Positions 12,126 to 23,765 of a stretch of 64,000 nucleotides of DNA are shown one piece after another; positions within the stretch are counted from its first letter, which is position 1, and every line of letters starts with the position of its first letter. The DNA comes from Haliotis asinina. Its lineage: Eukaryota > Mollusca > Gastropoda > Lepetellida > Haliotidae. The translations under genes were made by a program, and so were the position numbers. The DNA lies in contig NC_090288.1 of the NCBI RefSeq assembly GCF_037392515.1, positions 12,158,969 through 12,222,968 of the forward strand, written 5' to 3'. The notes under the pieces were generated by a model. That model had not been told where the DNA came from. It made no database searches and saw only the letters and a list, made by a program, of their open reading frames with translations.

Positions 12126-12887
12126 CTTGAATACAGGTCGTAAAAGAATTCAGTTCTCTGCTTTTGTAACTTATGACAGTGATAGATTGACTAATGTAAC
12201 ATTAGATAACGACGATGCTTAATGATTCCAAAGTAGACATCCTTGAACGTATTTCCCATTTCCATTCGTTCCTGAAAACGATTTTGAGCTGTTCGGGAAC
12301 TTTTTCATGACATCATGGGAGGTGTATATGTCACTTTTTCGAAGCATTAAGCATATTCAAACATAGCATCAGTTTTGACGTCTCTACAAATCAGTCAGAT
12401 ACAGGACACTCTCTATATTCAAGACAATTTCATTTTAATGAGATATTCCTTGGCTGGTAATCAAGAGCATCTCTGTCTGAGGATGAAATATTCCATTCAT
12501 CACCAGAAACTGTGGTTACCATCTTCCTCAAACTGACAGATTACCTTTACTATATCTACAGAAAGGTAATTTAAAAAGGTAGGAACAGTTTGGGTGTGGC
12601 TTTTCATTGAAGAGCTTACAATGCATCTCATTTACCGTCTTCCCCATCTGTCTTCGCATTACACAGGACTATGTGTTCCTGAGGAACAGAAGGAGTTCTT
12701 GTTTCTGACAATCCTATTCCCCAGAAGCTTATTGGGGTATACTGTATCTGTGTTTGACCTTGTGATGGCTTTGCATCTGTGCGTGCATGTTGTTGTGTTT
12801 ATTGACTGGAGATCCTCATTCCTGGTTGCCTGAATTTCTTGGTTGTTGTCATTTTCACTTTGAGACCAGCCACTTCCGAGATCTGAC
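12126..12887. other. Gene-free stretch, nothing assigned
   Basis: AT-rich DNA beyond the probable 3' end of the CTTNBP2-like gene. No exon, RNA gene or clear repeat found. Confidence 0.3.
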
Positions 12888-13022
12888 CCATGGAGGTCTG
12901 GGTTAGAATTGGTCTTCATGAAACCTTGCATGTAGGTGACAAACAAGACTGGGTGGTTAGGTTCACAGACCTGGCAGATAGGCGTCATTGTATCCCAGTG
13001 CTCATTACAGTCACTGGACAAA
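12888..13022 (+). repeat. S2 SINE fragment
   Basis: tgacccatggaggtctgggt ... gactgggtggttaggttcac ... cccagtgctcattacagtca. A diverged and shortened S2. Confidence 0.5.
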
Positions 13023-13029
13023 CAAAGAC

Positions 13030-15875
13030 TCTAGCTCTGTGAGAACAAACAGGGGCAATGAGTTCAATCAAGTTCATGATTCTTACAAATTTACAAAAAA
13101 ACAAACAACACAGACTTAAACTAGGTGTGTTTCAAATTTCACGCAGCCTAATGTTATTTTAATTTTCAGGTGTCTGAAAAGTTAATTTGGTAAATTCTGG
13201 TTAATTTGTTGCAATATTCCTGCTACAGAACAGCAGTTTGTAAATATTTGAGACTCAGACATTTATCTACACAAATGGCATATCCTGATATGCATGGGTT
13301 GCTGAAGATCAATTCTAACCGAGGTTTGAGATTATGTGGGTATAGAGAAATTTTAGTAGATAACTATTGTAAACGGGGTAGCATATTGTTACTTTGATCT
13401 TGAATCAGTAAGGCTACTTTCTTGAATACTTGTTGTGATTAAAAGTGACAACTGAGAGAAAAATCGTGGGTTTTTTTTTTTATGTATTTGGGATGTCATG
13501 TCTGTATTGCAGGTTTCAGGAAACAAAAATGAAAGGGCTGTGATCACAATTTATACAAGTATATTTCTATTTTCAGTTTGTTTTATGCCCAGACAAGGTG
13601 TGGCTAGATGCACTCTCAGGTCACCTGGGGGTAATGTTTGTTTCTGATCTCTGAGTGTAAATGAATCCTGTGTTGTTGTGAATTTACTTGTGTGTTAGTG
13701 CTATTGTTTTACCTATCTGATTCCCATGTGTCTTACTATTGTAAAACTTCAGGCCCAGTGTAGTGAAACCTATTACGCTGGTTTTGTTTTAGTGCTTGAC
13801 TGTCTGAAGTGTGTGCTATGAAGTATGACTGGAGTTTCAGAGTGGGCAGAACCATTTACTGGTTTTGGTTTGTTTTGGGTTAAAAAAAAAAAATCTTAAT
13901 GTAATTTTTCAAATTTTCAAGAAACTTTTTCTGAGAATCAAGTAATTTGATTCAGTGGTGTTTTTTAATTTTTATTTCTATTGATAGTGATAACCATAAA
14001 TGAGTAATTTTCTTACTGCTGACTTTTTCCTTTGAAATATTTTGCCTGTTGGCTTTTAATGTTCAATATAAAAAAACATCTACCAAAGCAATGTGAAGGT
14101 TTATACTTTTAAACTGACTAAGGCAAGCTGGAATTATGATAACTGGGGTATTGTTTTGGTTGAGAATCTTCTTTTTAAGTTAATTATTGTTTCACAACAA
14201 AAATTAAATGCCTTTAAGAGATATCTTCCAAGTGTTCAAATGATCTTTATCCAGAACTCAGGAGCTACATGCACTAATGGTAGCAGGTGCATCAGGTTTT
14301 TTCCAAGTTTAATTTATTTTTACCAGAAATAAATACTAATTCTTGAATTATTTTTATACCCCTTAGCTTACCTTTTTAATATCAACCCTTTTTAATATGC
14401 TGTTTTCTATTTTGAATTTATAAAAAAGAAAGGAATAGAAATTTGAAGTCGATAGCCCTTGTATGTTGTGAATACCTCTTGCATATTACTGACTCAGCAA
14501 AAATTATTTCTCACTGACCATTTCTCTCACTACAGTTTAATTTGATAACAAAATCAGAAATGATACATAATTACATCTACATATTTGTTTTAGTTATGCA
14601 TTATTTGGCTTTGATCTCATGGTTGTCATTACAAGCAGTTTTTCTGAGCCAGTAGGATTGAATGTTGGATAAAGAAACTTTTTCGGTGTTTAGGCCAAAG
14701 CAATTATTTCTTTTTTTATGGATTTTTGTCCTCAAAAAACCAAAAGGCACAGGATTTCACTTGTGAACACTAAAAGCTTTTTCCTTTTGACAATTTATGA
14801 AATGTAAACAAGGGAGGAAAAATTTGTTTTTGAAAATTGTAAGTATATATTTTGGGTCAAAAACAACAATCCAAAACAACATTAGGCCTTTATTTTTGAG
14901 CAGGAAAAAAAAATGTTTTATTTTTTTCCCGTTGAAAAAATAAGACCGTCGGATTCTTAAAACAAGAAGTAAAATTAGTCTTGCCTTAATAAACTGTGTT
15001 CAAGGCATTGTTGCATTCAAATGGCAAGTTCGATTAAATTCGACACTGTTGTTAACATTCCTTTCCTGATCAATCCTGATTTTCTGTCAAGATTAACATG
15101 TACATCTTTTTGTTATTCAAAGTAAGTTGAATATGATTGGATTTCGTCTCATGTTTTAAATATACTCAAATGGTGTTTGTTTTTACATGGGTTAACTTTT
15201 GCTTCATATTTTTAAAATCTGTAGCTAGCATCACAATGTTTTTTAAATGGCAATTGCTAATGGCATTGTGTCTGTTTTTACAGAAGACACTGTTCTAGAT
15301 GTCATGCTTGTTTTCTTATGCATATTATGGTTTGAATAATGACTGAAAGGTCAAGGCATCTTGAAGTAGGGTTACCACAGACTGTTCTAGAGTTACCTAC
15401 CTTGGGTGTACCAGTAACCTGTGATACTGGGTGTGAATCTCAGATTAAGTTCCTGTCTTCATTACCACTATATCTTAGTCACAAACTGATACCAATGAAA
15501 TGCTTTTATAAGAAGCAATAACCAAATGGTGTCGAGTTTGAATTTGGCAGTTAGAACACTGAAATAGGCAGCAAGGTCATGTAATAGGGCTGGGATGATT
15601 CACCATACATTTAAGTTTGATACAAGTATAGTATCACCGACTGCTATATCGATACACAACTTTTCTTTTCAAGAACAGTATTATCTTAAACATGACAAAG
15701 TACTTATCTGGAGAAAAATACACAAGTGTAATAGAAATACTTGCTTGTTTACAACAATAGTGTTTTTGCTATCCACAAATACCTGGAAATAATTCATTTT
15801 GAATCTTAATACTGGGTCATTCTTTCAAGGTGTATGGTTCATGACATTTTGCAGGTAAGATATCGTGACAGTGCA
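13030..15875. other. Gene-free AT-rich stretch
   Basis: No conserved protein, RNA gene or named repeat is visible. There are many T and A runs. Open frames are short and have no recognisable motif. Confidence 0.3.
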
Positions 15876-15885
15876 TCATCTCAGC

Positions 15886-16117
15886 TCAGTCTAAGTAAAC
15901 TTATTTCCTTACACTCCACCACCACCACCACTCCGTCTAACAAAACCTAGTAGAAGGTCACATCCGGTAACCAATGACCATCCAATCAAACGTGAGACGG
16001 ATTTGACTGACTGATTGGTCAATCTCAAAGGTTACCTGACACGACCTCCCACTAGGTTTTGTTAGACTCAGTAGTGGAGTTTAGCGAAAAGTACTGAGGA
16101 TAAGTTTACTTAGACTG
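15886..16117. mobile_element. Foldback non-autonomous DNA transposon (MITE) with 9-bp target duplication
   Basis: Long terminal inverted repeats: the left end cagtctaagtaaacttat is matched by ataagtttacttagactg at the right end. Inner arm blocks tctaacaaaacctagt and actaggttttgttaga also pair. The element is about 232 bp and flanked by catctcagc at 15877-15885 and 16118-16126. No coding capacity. A 9-bp duplication is typical of Mutator-like elements; the superfamily is inferred from that alone. Confidence 0.8.
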
Positions 16118-16126
16118 CATCTCAGC

Positions 16127-19100
16127 CCTATCGCCAAGTGTCTTGCTGTTAGGTAAATACAGGTCATCTCCAAAGCCGCATAATGCAGCAACTTCAGAGT
16201 TGTTTTTTCAGCAGTTTTGGATGCTGAATTTGGCCTCTGACAGACCAAGATGAATCCCTGAAAACCTATTCACTAAACTGTTGTAGATACTTGTCAGTTT
16301 TGCAAGGAAGACTTTGATCTGCTGCCTGATTTGTGCAGTTAATGATGTGCCTAGTGAATGGGGCATAAAGTGCCAATGTCTTCCAAATGTTTACTGTGTA
16401 TATGAATCATTCTTGAAGGTGTGTTTTGACGTTTCTAGGTGGAACTCTTGTACATGTTTATGACTGCAAGACAGGAATTGCCATCAAATGGTTTGCATAA
16501 ACTAGTGGTTGTAATCTGAAGGCTACTGCTTTGAAGCAGACAGTTCTTGTGATTATGTGAAATGTTTTTGTGACTTATGCAAATATTTGTGCAAATATTT
16601 ATTCACATCTGTAGTAACACATTTCAGGTAACTTCTATAAATGAACATATTTAGCCTGTTGCACGATTTAAGCAGCTTCCTTGAATAATTTGCTCTAGCA
16701 AGATTTTGAAGCTGAAAGATTGAGACTTCATAGAAATTCAACAGTAACTACTATATTTAATTACAAGGTCTGCAATCATGTTTTTCTGACAAGGGCGTAA
16801 TGTTAACAGCGTTCCTTCTCATCAAGGCAACATGCACACCATTCATTCCTCCTTCAAATAATCTCAAGATGAATGTGCCTGGTACTTTACATACAGATTA
16901 TCAGTGCAGAGAGAATGGCGATATTAATTTATCTCCTCAATTTTAGGTTTGCATAATTCAGCTTAGTGAATTGTTTTAATCCATCCATCACCACCAGCTG
17001 TTCAAGGCCACGAACGTTTCGAGAAGAAGGGCCCTGCCACTTACCTCAGATTAAATGCTGAGTTTTTCACACTAAATGCATATTTATATCCAATACTGTT
17101 AAGGGGTGTTGTGTAAATGCGTGTTATATTCACTATCTTACCTCTGCTAGTAAGATCCTATTTATTGTATTCAATTTCTGAATGTTAATCTATGCATGAA
17201 GCCCATAGTGTGTCATCATTTGTGATATGTAAATATGTACATAGTCATTGTACAGACGTCTCCAGGAAACACAGAAACGTAGCTACACTGATAAGTGTGA
17301 AGTAAGGAACGAGTAGCTAAAGCAATATGAAAGAATCAGATGGCTTCTTTGAGTGGCATTATTTAGAGGTTGGAGAGTAATGTAAGAACAAACTTTATGG
17401 ACTCGAGTGGAATGTTAAAATCCACTCATATACTCCTGAGAAGTAGGGAAATTTATTTTTGTTTTACTATTGCAGAAATTGGGCGATTACCCAAGTCAGT
17501 GAGCGTTGATTAATGTTTTGAGTGTATCACAGCTTGCACCTCCTTACGACCATAGTTTGTACAGGAATTACTCTTGAAAGAAGATTTTTGTATGATGTGA
17601 AATTTCTATGAGAATGATTTACAAACAAACAGAAACAGCTATTAACAACCATGACTGATCAATCACTGTAGACCATTAATTTTGAAAATTGTTAAAGTCA
17701 AGAATGACATATATGGGGGATGCTACATTAAGATCCATGTACACAATCACTGTTTTCAGGGGTGGTGACAAGAGAAATCTTGGCGCGTTCATAAACTATG
17801 TGTTCGAAACTTAACACTTATGCTTTTAATGCAAATTGAAAGTTCATGTTCCCCTTTGTTTTTTTAATACCGACTCACCAAAGAAAGTTTTGTTGCATTT
17901 TGGAAAGTTGCCATTGTGGCCCATTTGGTGTCAGTTTTGTTCGTGACAAGTGTTAGATGAGCAAGCACTGAACGCGTTTGTGACAAGCAGGCGGGGCAAG
18001 TGATCTGGATGAATACGATTGGTTTTTGCACATGTAGATTGGTGATTAAGCGTGTGCAAAACATGCTGTCCATGGCATGAAATCAATACCACTACTATTG
18101 AACATGTGTCCTGTAGAGCAATTTAGTGCAGCAAAACACCATCATGACACAATTGGCATGAGGAACTTGAGCTTTGCAATATTTAGACAACCTGTTTCGG
18201 TCTTGTTTCAAATGGAATGTTCTGGAGGGCGTTCCTATATAAGCAAATTGGGGTCATTTGTCAGGTGGTGGCTTATCCAATACTTGCCAAGCAGTAGAGT
18301 TGGTGAACTGCATTGTTTGAGGGGACCGCATATTTCTTAGACTATAGGGGTTAAAAATGTTAATGATTGTGGGAAGATGCTGTTCATATTACTGGCGTAA
18401 CATAGGCTTGACAGGCATGTTTCTTTGTTGGATCAAGAAAACATCCATTAGCCTGAAGGTGTTGCTTGAGATGGTCTCGTCACCTGCAGATGTTGAATGA
18501 CAGAATGTCGATAAAAGGAAGTAATGAAAAATGAGTCTCAAGAAAAAGTCTGCATTAGTAATGTAATTAATATTAATGAATATCATAAGCACTACTTAAT
18601 TTTCTCTGAACCTAAGTTATTGAAAAATGATTTATTTATTCCAGTATGATACATGACAAAATGAACAGATCACAACACTATCATCTGCAATAACTGCATC
18701 AATTGTCTGAGCGTGTTTCATCCAATATCCTGAATAGTCAAGCTTTTCGGTCAGCCATTGTCCAAAAAGAAGCCAGGAATAACTTATGTGAAATAGTTTT
18801 CTTCAATAACTGGACATTTGAATTAGTTTTTGCAAATAAGTGGAGAAAATGATGTTTTTATTACTATCGGATAGGAAGTTAACTACTTGGAGAACATGAT
18901 GTTTTAGGTACAGGATATTTTATAAGAATTTTACTTTTTTTTGCCTATGACTTTCCCCGATCACAAGGTGGTCATGTAATTATCAGTGTTGTGTCAGTAG
19001 AAGCACTGGAGGTTATTTTGTGTATCTCCACCTAGGTAGCTGTGATATGAAATGTGTTGTATAGACAGACTGATTACATGTTAAAAGGATGTGAAATGTG

Positions 19101-20020
19101 TTTTTTTTGTAACAAGTTCAACCATACGGTATATATCCAAATGCAAAGCTGAAAAAGGTGTTGTAAATGTTTTCGTCAGTGGTGTGAAAGTAACGAAGGT
19201 TTGTGATCAGCAGGAGCACAAACCCAGCTGGGAATATCCAGAGCTGTATGGTGCCGGTCATGAGTGATGGTTGAATACTGAATGACAAGTGTTTGTTGAC
19301 ACTGGTGCTGAATTATGTGATTGGATTAACATTTGTGATCATGTCATTTTCACCCATGGAATAAAATATTGTAACAAGTAATGCATAGTTTGTTGAAAAA
19401 TAAGACATTCCGTTGAAAGCCTCTAAGGCGTATATTTTCTAAGCTGTTTTAGTTGGAGATAGTCGTAAGTGACACACGCTAACTTCCGATCATCTTAGCG
19501 CGAAGAGAACTTTGATAATCTGTGCCGGAAGCTCTCGTAGTGAGTTTAGTTTTACGCCATTATGCTCAATTTTGCCCCACATGTCTGCCAAGATTTATCA
19601 TGTGGTCACGTGATGTTAACAACCTTCTCAAATAATATAAATTGGATAGATTGTTGCGAATGGGTGGGATCCTTGCAATTGTGATTTTGTCAAATCGTGT
19701 GCCACAAATGGAGTCAACAGGAGCCGGACTTGTTGAATGCTATTTCGTCGGCATTGGAAGCCAGAAACACAAAGTAACTGTTAATTAGGAGAGGGGTTTA
19801 TTGTTTCAAAGAACTTACTATTAGATACTTATTTACAGTTGTATGATCATGTGAGTACAATTCACCATCAAATAGTGGTGAAAGCAGGGTTTTACTAAAG
19901 TTTCGCCGCACTTTTGAGATCCATGATGCACAACACATGGAAAAGTAAATTTATGGAACACTATAACAAATCAAGTTTTGAATCTGACATTTGCGACTTG
20001 GGTTTTACATCGCTTTGCAA
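16127..20020. other. Gene-free stretch, nothing assigned
   Basis: No exon, RNA gene or named repeat was identified. The 28-base block around 17,010-17,040 (cgaacgtttcgagaagaagg) recurs with changes near 47,865, so it is part of a dispersed repeat of unknown family. Confidence 0.3.
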
Positions 20021-20204
20021 GAGTGAGTTTAGTTTTATGCCGCACTCAGCAATATTCCAGCTATATGGCGGCGGTCTGTAAATAATCGAGTGTGGACCAG
20101 ACAATCCAGTGACCAACAACATGAGCATCGACCTGCGCAATTGGGAACGTGTCAACCAAGTCAGCAAACCTGACCACCCGATCCCGTTAGTCGCCTCTTG
20201 CGCC
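20021..20204 (-). repeat. S2 SINE, head truncated
   Basis: Plus-strand reading: gagtgagtttagttttatgc ... atggcggcggtctgtaaata ... cccgttagtcgcctcttgcg. The head-proximal segment is missing. Confidence 0.85.
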
Positions 20205-20429
20205 GGTTTGCAAGAACTGCAGTCATATCAACATCAACATATCAACTTTTAGTAAAACCCACTGATCTGATTCTGATAAATCCGGAAACAGTCTGGTGGA
20301 TCCCAGTACCACAGCATCCTGGCGTGCCCAGGGAACAAATCTGCTCCATGTCATTGCCACTTTCCTTGTCAATGTTAGATTGGACTTCGTGAAATATACT
20401 TCAACATACACTTACGAATAGAAAGCCAG

Positions 20430-20770
20430 AGTTAGGCATTGACTTGGGTCAGGTGGACACATCCAAAGGAAACAGACATGGTCCTATCCTCATAGCAGCT
20501 GCGTCTTGGCCACCTCTTCAAACACCTGTCTGTTCCACATTTCGTCTGTAGGCAGACACTTATGTTGAACTTGACCATCCATAACATGATTACGGTCCAA
20601 GAACCAGGCCATTTGCACCGCGAGCCCAGAACATTCAACATAACCTGAGCTGTTTCTGGAGATCAGTTGATGTCCTCTCCCACTTGAACAAAACGTCTTT
20701 AAACTTTGGCATCAAGGGCATGCAACTCTTCAACCTCGTCAACCCACGAATCTTTGCCAGGATGACCCGG
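20430..20770 (-). other. Decayed coding-like segment, copy 1 of a related pair
   Basis: Clearly related at DNA level to 21,472-21,610: both hold gcgtcttgg...ttcaaaacacctgt-type and ttgggtca(a/g)gtg blocks. On the minus strand the latter reads VHLTQ, a little like the DG(V/L)HL end motif of SGNH hydrolase-like domains. The frame is not intact. Identity unknown. Confidence 0.3.
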
Positions 20771-20910
20771 GATGACATTTTTGTGTTTTGTTTTTCATCA
20801 CTTGAAGATGGGGCTTACAACAGACGTTCCTTAAAACGGATCGCAGGTGTTTCTTTGTAACAAAGTGAGTGAGAGTGGATTAGAGGGAGGTGTAAGTCTG
20901 TTATTGATCA

Positions 20911-21130
20911 AGTGAGTGTAGTTTTACGCCGCACTCAGCAAATATTCCAGCCACATGGCGGCGGTCTGTAAATAAATGCGTCTGGACCAGACAATCCAGT
21001 GATCAATCTGCACAATTGGGAACCGATGACGTGTCAACCAAGTCACTAAGCTTGACCAACCCATCCCGTTAGTCGATTCTTCAGACAAGCATGGGTTGCT
21101 AGACATTCTACCCCAGATCTTTACGTGTCT
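20911..21130 (-). repeat. S2 SINE
   Basis: gtgagtgtagttttacgccg ... catggcggcggtctgtaaat ... gacaagcatgggttgctaga ... gatctttacgtgtc. Nearly full length with internal deletions. Confidence 0.85.
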
Positions 21131-21169
21131 TATTTAGTAAGTACAAGAAAGCAGAGACAATTATTGTAC

Positions 21170-21194
21170 CGCACGCACGCACGCACGCACACAT
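21170..21194. repeat. (GCAC)n microsatellite
   Basis: About five cgca units followed by acacata. Confidence 0.8.
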
Positions 21195-21429
21195 AAACGC
21201 GCACTCACCAGAGAAATGATGTATGCAACGGTCGCAGCGAGCGATGACCCGCACCATCCACACCAACAGCAAGTTCGAACAGCGAACCCCGTTGCTACTG
21301 CTGTACAAATACAACTTCAGGTCAAAACCACTACTACTATCGACTCTGGATTTACAGCAGCCAATCGCAAAGACCATGGACGTAACCAATCACGATTAAT
21401 CCATTAGCAATCATCCCACTTATGACCAT

Positions 21430-22018
21430 TTACACATGCATACACTGACGTATAAAGACAGAACCGGACATGGGCTTTTGGGTCAAGTGAAGACCATCAC
21501 CAGGTGGCAGTGCTGATAGTTGCAGGTTCTCAGGCTGGGTCGCATCCAGACGGCGTCTTGGCATCCCCTTAAAACACCTGTTCACTTCCATTACCTTGTG
21601 CCCGACATGCTTCTCGGTTTTACCCATATTTGTAGTCGGTTGATTTCACCGCGGGTTGTTAAGATCTAGCAAATCCTGAACCAAGTTCTAGCAATTGGTT
21701 GATGAGCACAGGCCATTTTCTCCTACAACCAATGCCTTGAAAACCTGCTTTAAGGGTATCCACCTCTTCTTTCACCCGAGCGATAGTTGCAGCACCCACG
21801 ACTGTGTTGTTGCTAGGGGTAGTTGAGTAGGCTTGTTTCATACCTCGAACGAAGCCACGCAAGTGGATGACAAGTGAAGCGACTGGAACACAAGGAGACT
21901 TCTAAATCACTGCCCTTGTCGACCATTTTCAGTAGTCGAGAAGATTTAGCAAATCCTAAACCAGGTTCTGGGAATTGGCTCACACACGCCAGTCTCATCT
22001 TGAAAAACATGCTTTGAA
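21430..22018 (-). other. Decayed coding-like segment, copy 2, with an internal direct repeat
   Basis: Related to 20,430-20,770. On the minus strand a stretch reads DGLHLTQ near 21,480-21,500. It also holds an internal direct repeat: agcaaatcctgaaccaagtt at about 21,668 and agcaaatcctaaaccaggtt at about 21,948. The second repeat is interrupted by an S2 insertion and resumes at 22,300. Minus-strand frames of 65-67 codons overlap here. I do not recognise the family. Confidence 0.3.
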
Positions 22019-22286
22019 TGAGTGAGTGAGTTTAGTTTTACGCCACACTCGGCAATATTACAGCTCTATAGCGGCGGTCCGTAAATAATCGAGTCTGGGC
22101 CAGACAATCCAGTGACCAACAATATCAGCATCGATCTGCGCAACTGGGAACCGATGACATGTGTCAACTAAGTCAGCGAGCCTGACCACCCGATCCCGTT
22201 CGTCGCCTCTTACGACAAGCATAGTCGCCTTTTAAGGCAAGCATGGGTTGCTGAAGGCCTATTCTACCCAGGGACCTTCACGGGTC
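22019..22286 (-). repeat. S2 SINE, full length, 13-bp target duplication
   Basis: This is a reference S2 copy: 268 bp from tgagtgagtgagtttagttt to ggaccttcacgggtc. It is flanked by aacatgctttgaa at 22006-22018 and 22287-22299. The duplication fixes both ends of the family. Confidence 0.95.
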
Positions 22287-22540
22287 AACATGCTTTGAAA
22301 ATCAGCATCAAGGACATCCACGTTTTCTTTCATCTTAAATTTTAACGATGGGGAAAGAATTTATATATTCAAGTAATATGATTAAACTGCCAGCATAAGC
22401 CAACGCTATTTGGGTAAGGTTTTATGTAGGATACGCGGACGGAAATCTTTCCACCTACACGAATAGCCAACATTCATTTTGAAGACTCCTAGTACCTAAC
22501 TCATTTTAATAACGCTGGTTTTCAATCTTGTTTTTAAGGA

Positions 22541-22907
22541 AAGTTCCACCCTTACCGCCCTCTTTTTACATAGAATATTTCCACCCTGGCCAGTGTAATA
22601 TTCCAACACTGAAATAACTTCATCGATTCATTTTTTATACCTGTCATAGTTTACTGAATGTATATTTTGTCAGATATGTTAGGTTGTAATTTTGACTTTT
22701 GAGGGTGGGGGTACTCTTTCTGTGTTGGAACACGCATCAGAACGATACTGACCAGTCTTCGTATATGCTAGCGAAGCACATACGAAGACTGGCCAGTTTC
22801 GTTCTGATGCGCAACCCATTTTGCGCTACACTTTGCCTGTGTTTGGAATATTACACCGGGGAAGGTGGAAATATTCTATGTAAAAAGAGGGGGTATGGGC
22901 GGAACTT
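22541..22907. mobile_element. Foldback MITE with about 68-bp inverted repeats, possibly TTAA-flanked
   Basis: The left arm 22541-22609 (aagttccacccttaccgccc ... taatattccaacac) pairs with the right arm 22839-22907 (gtgtttggaatattacaccg ... atgggcggaactt). TTAA occurs at 22534-22537 and 22906-22909, which would suit a piggyBac-type MITE, but the ends are not perfectly symmetrical. A strong hairpin lies inside, at 22,733-22,811. Confidence 0.75.
22733..22811. repeat. 79-bp near-perfect hairpin inside the MITE
   Basis: cgcatcagaacga...actg and ccagtcttcgta pair with tacgaagactgg and tcgttctgatgcg. The loop is only a few bases around tgctagcgaagca. Confidence 0.85.
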
Positions 22908-23099
22908 AAGTGCACACCCACCGCCCTGACTAGGCTCGGTATCACGGCTGCACTCTTGATTATTGCACTCTTGATTTGCGATTATAGTTCTATTTGGGTT
23001 TTTTTTGTCAGCAATGCATTTTATAAATCATGAATAAGTGATAACTATTTTCATTATGTTTGATTTTTTGGTTACATCTGGCCTTTAATAACGCATGTA

Positions 23100-23217
23100 T
23101 AGCGGCCATAACATTTTCAAGTCCCGTGCTGTGATTCGAACCACAGACTTTCTGATCCAAAGTAGGACGCCTTGTCCACATGACCAAAGAGGTTAATCCC
23201 GTCTGCAAGCTGACGAG
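23100..23217 (-). repeat. S3 SINE, tRNA-Arg-like head, broken by an S2 insertion
   Basis: On the minus strand it reads cctctttggtcatgtggaca, then aaggcgtcctactttggatc and ggttcgaatcac, a tRNA-Arg-like head. An S2 copy is inserted at 23,218 within a 13-bp duplicated site. Confidence 0.7.
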
Positions 23218-23485
23218 TGAGTGAGTGAGTTTAGTTTTACGTCGCACTCGGCACTATTCCAGCTATATGACGGCAGTTTGTAAATAATCGAGTCTGGACC
23301 AGACAATCCAGTGATCAACAACAGGAGCATCGACCTGCGCAATTAGGAACCGATGACAGGTGTCAACCAAGTCAGCGAGCCTGACCACCCGATACCGTTA
23401 GTCGCCTCTTACGACAAGCATAGTCGCCTTTTATGGCAAGCATGGGTTGCTGAAGGCCTATTCTACCCCGGGACCTTCACGGGTC
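23218..23485 (-). repeat. S2 SINE, full length, 13-bp target duplication
   Basis: A 268-bp copy flanked by gcaagctgacgag at 23205-23217 and 23486-23498. It has the same length and ends as the copy at 22,019. It sits in S3-associated sequence. Confidence 0.95.
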
Positions 23486-23644
23486 GCAAGCTGACGAGGT
23501 AAGGATGTCATGTGTGGGATGACTCCACGAACCGTTAATTACTCCAACCTTCAACAGAAGCCACCTCCCAGGCCGCCTAATGGGATACTGAGACTTATTT
23601 TATTCAAATTGTATATGGACGTGCTCAGTTCCACGTTGAGCCTA

Positions 23645-23762
23645 AATGTAGCGGACATAAAATGTCCCACTCTTGCGTCGGGATTCGAACCATGGACTTT
23701 CTGATCCGAAGTAGGACGCCTTGTCCACACGACCAAAGAGGTTAACCCCGTCAGGAAGCCGA
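23645..23762 (-). repeat. S3 SINE, tRNA-Arg(UCG)-like head
   Basis: On the minus strand: gtcgtgtggacaaggcgtcc (box A region), tacttcggatcagaaagtcc with a TCG anticodon position, then atggttcgaatcccgacg (box B). The layout follows tRNA-Arg-UCG. No CCA or intact acceptor stem is seen, so this is a SINE head and not a tRNA gene. Confidence 0.75.
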
Positions 23763-23765
23763 CAT

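Noticed and set aside
23510-23755. tRNA-Arg gene on the minus strand
   Set aside because: The head looks like tRNA-Arg(UCG), but the acceptor stem is not paired and a second degraded copy lies nearby, as expected for a SINE.
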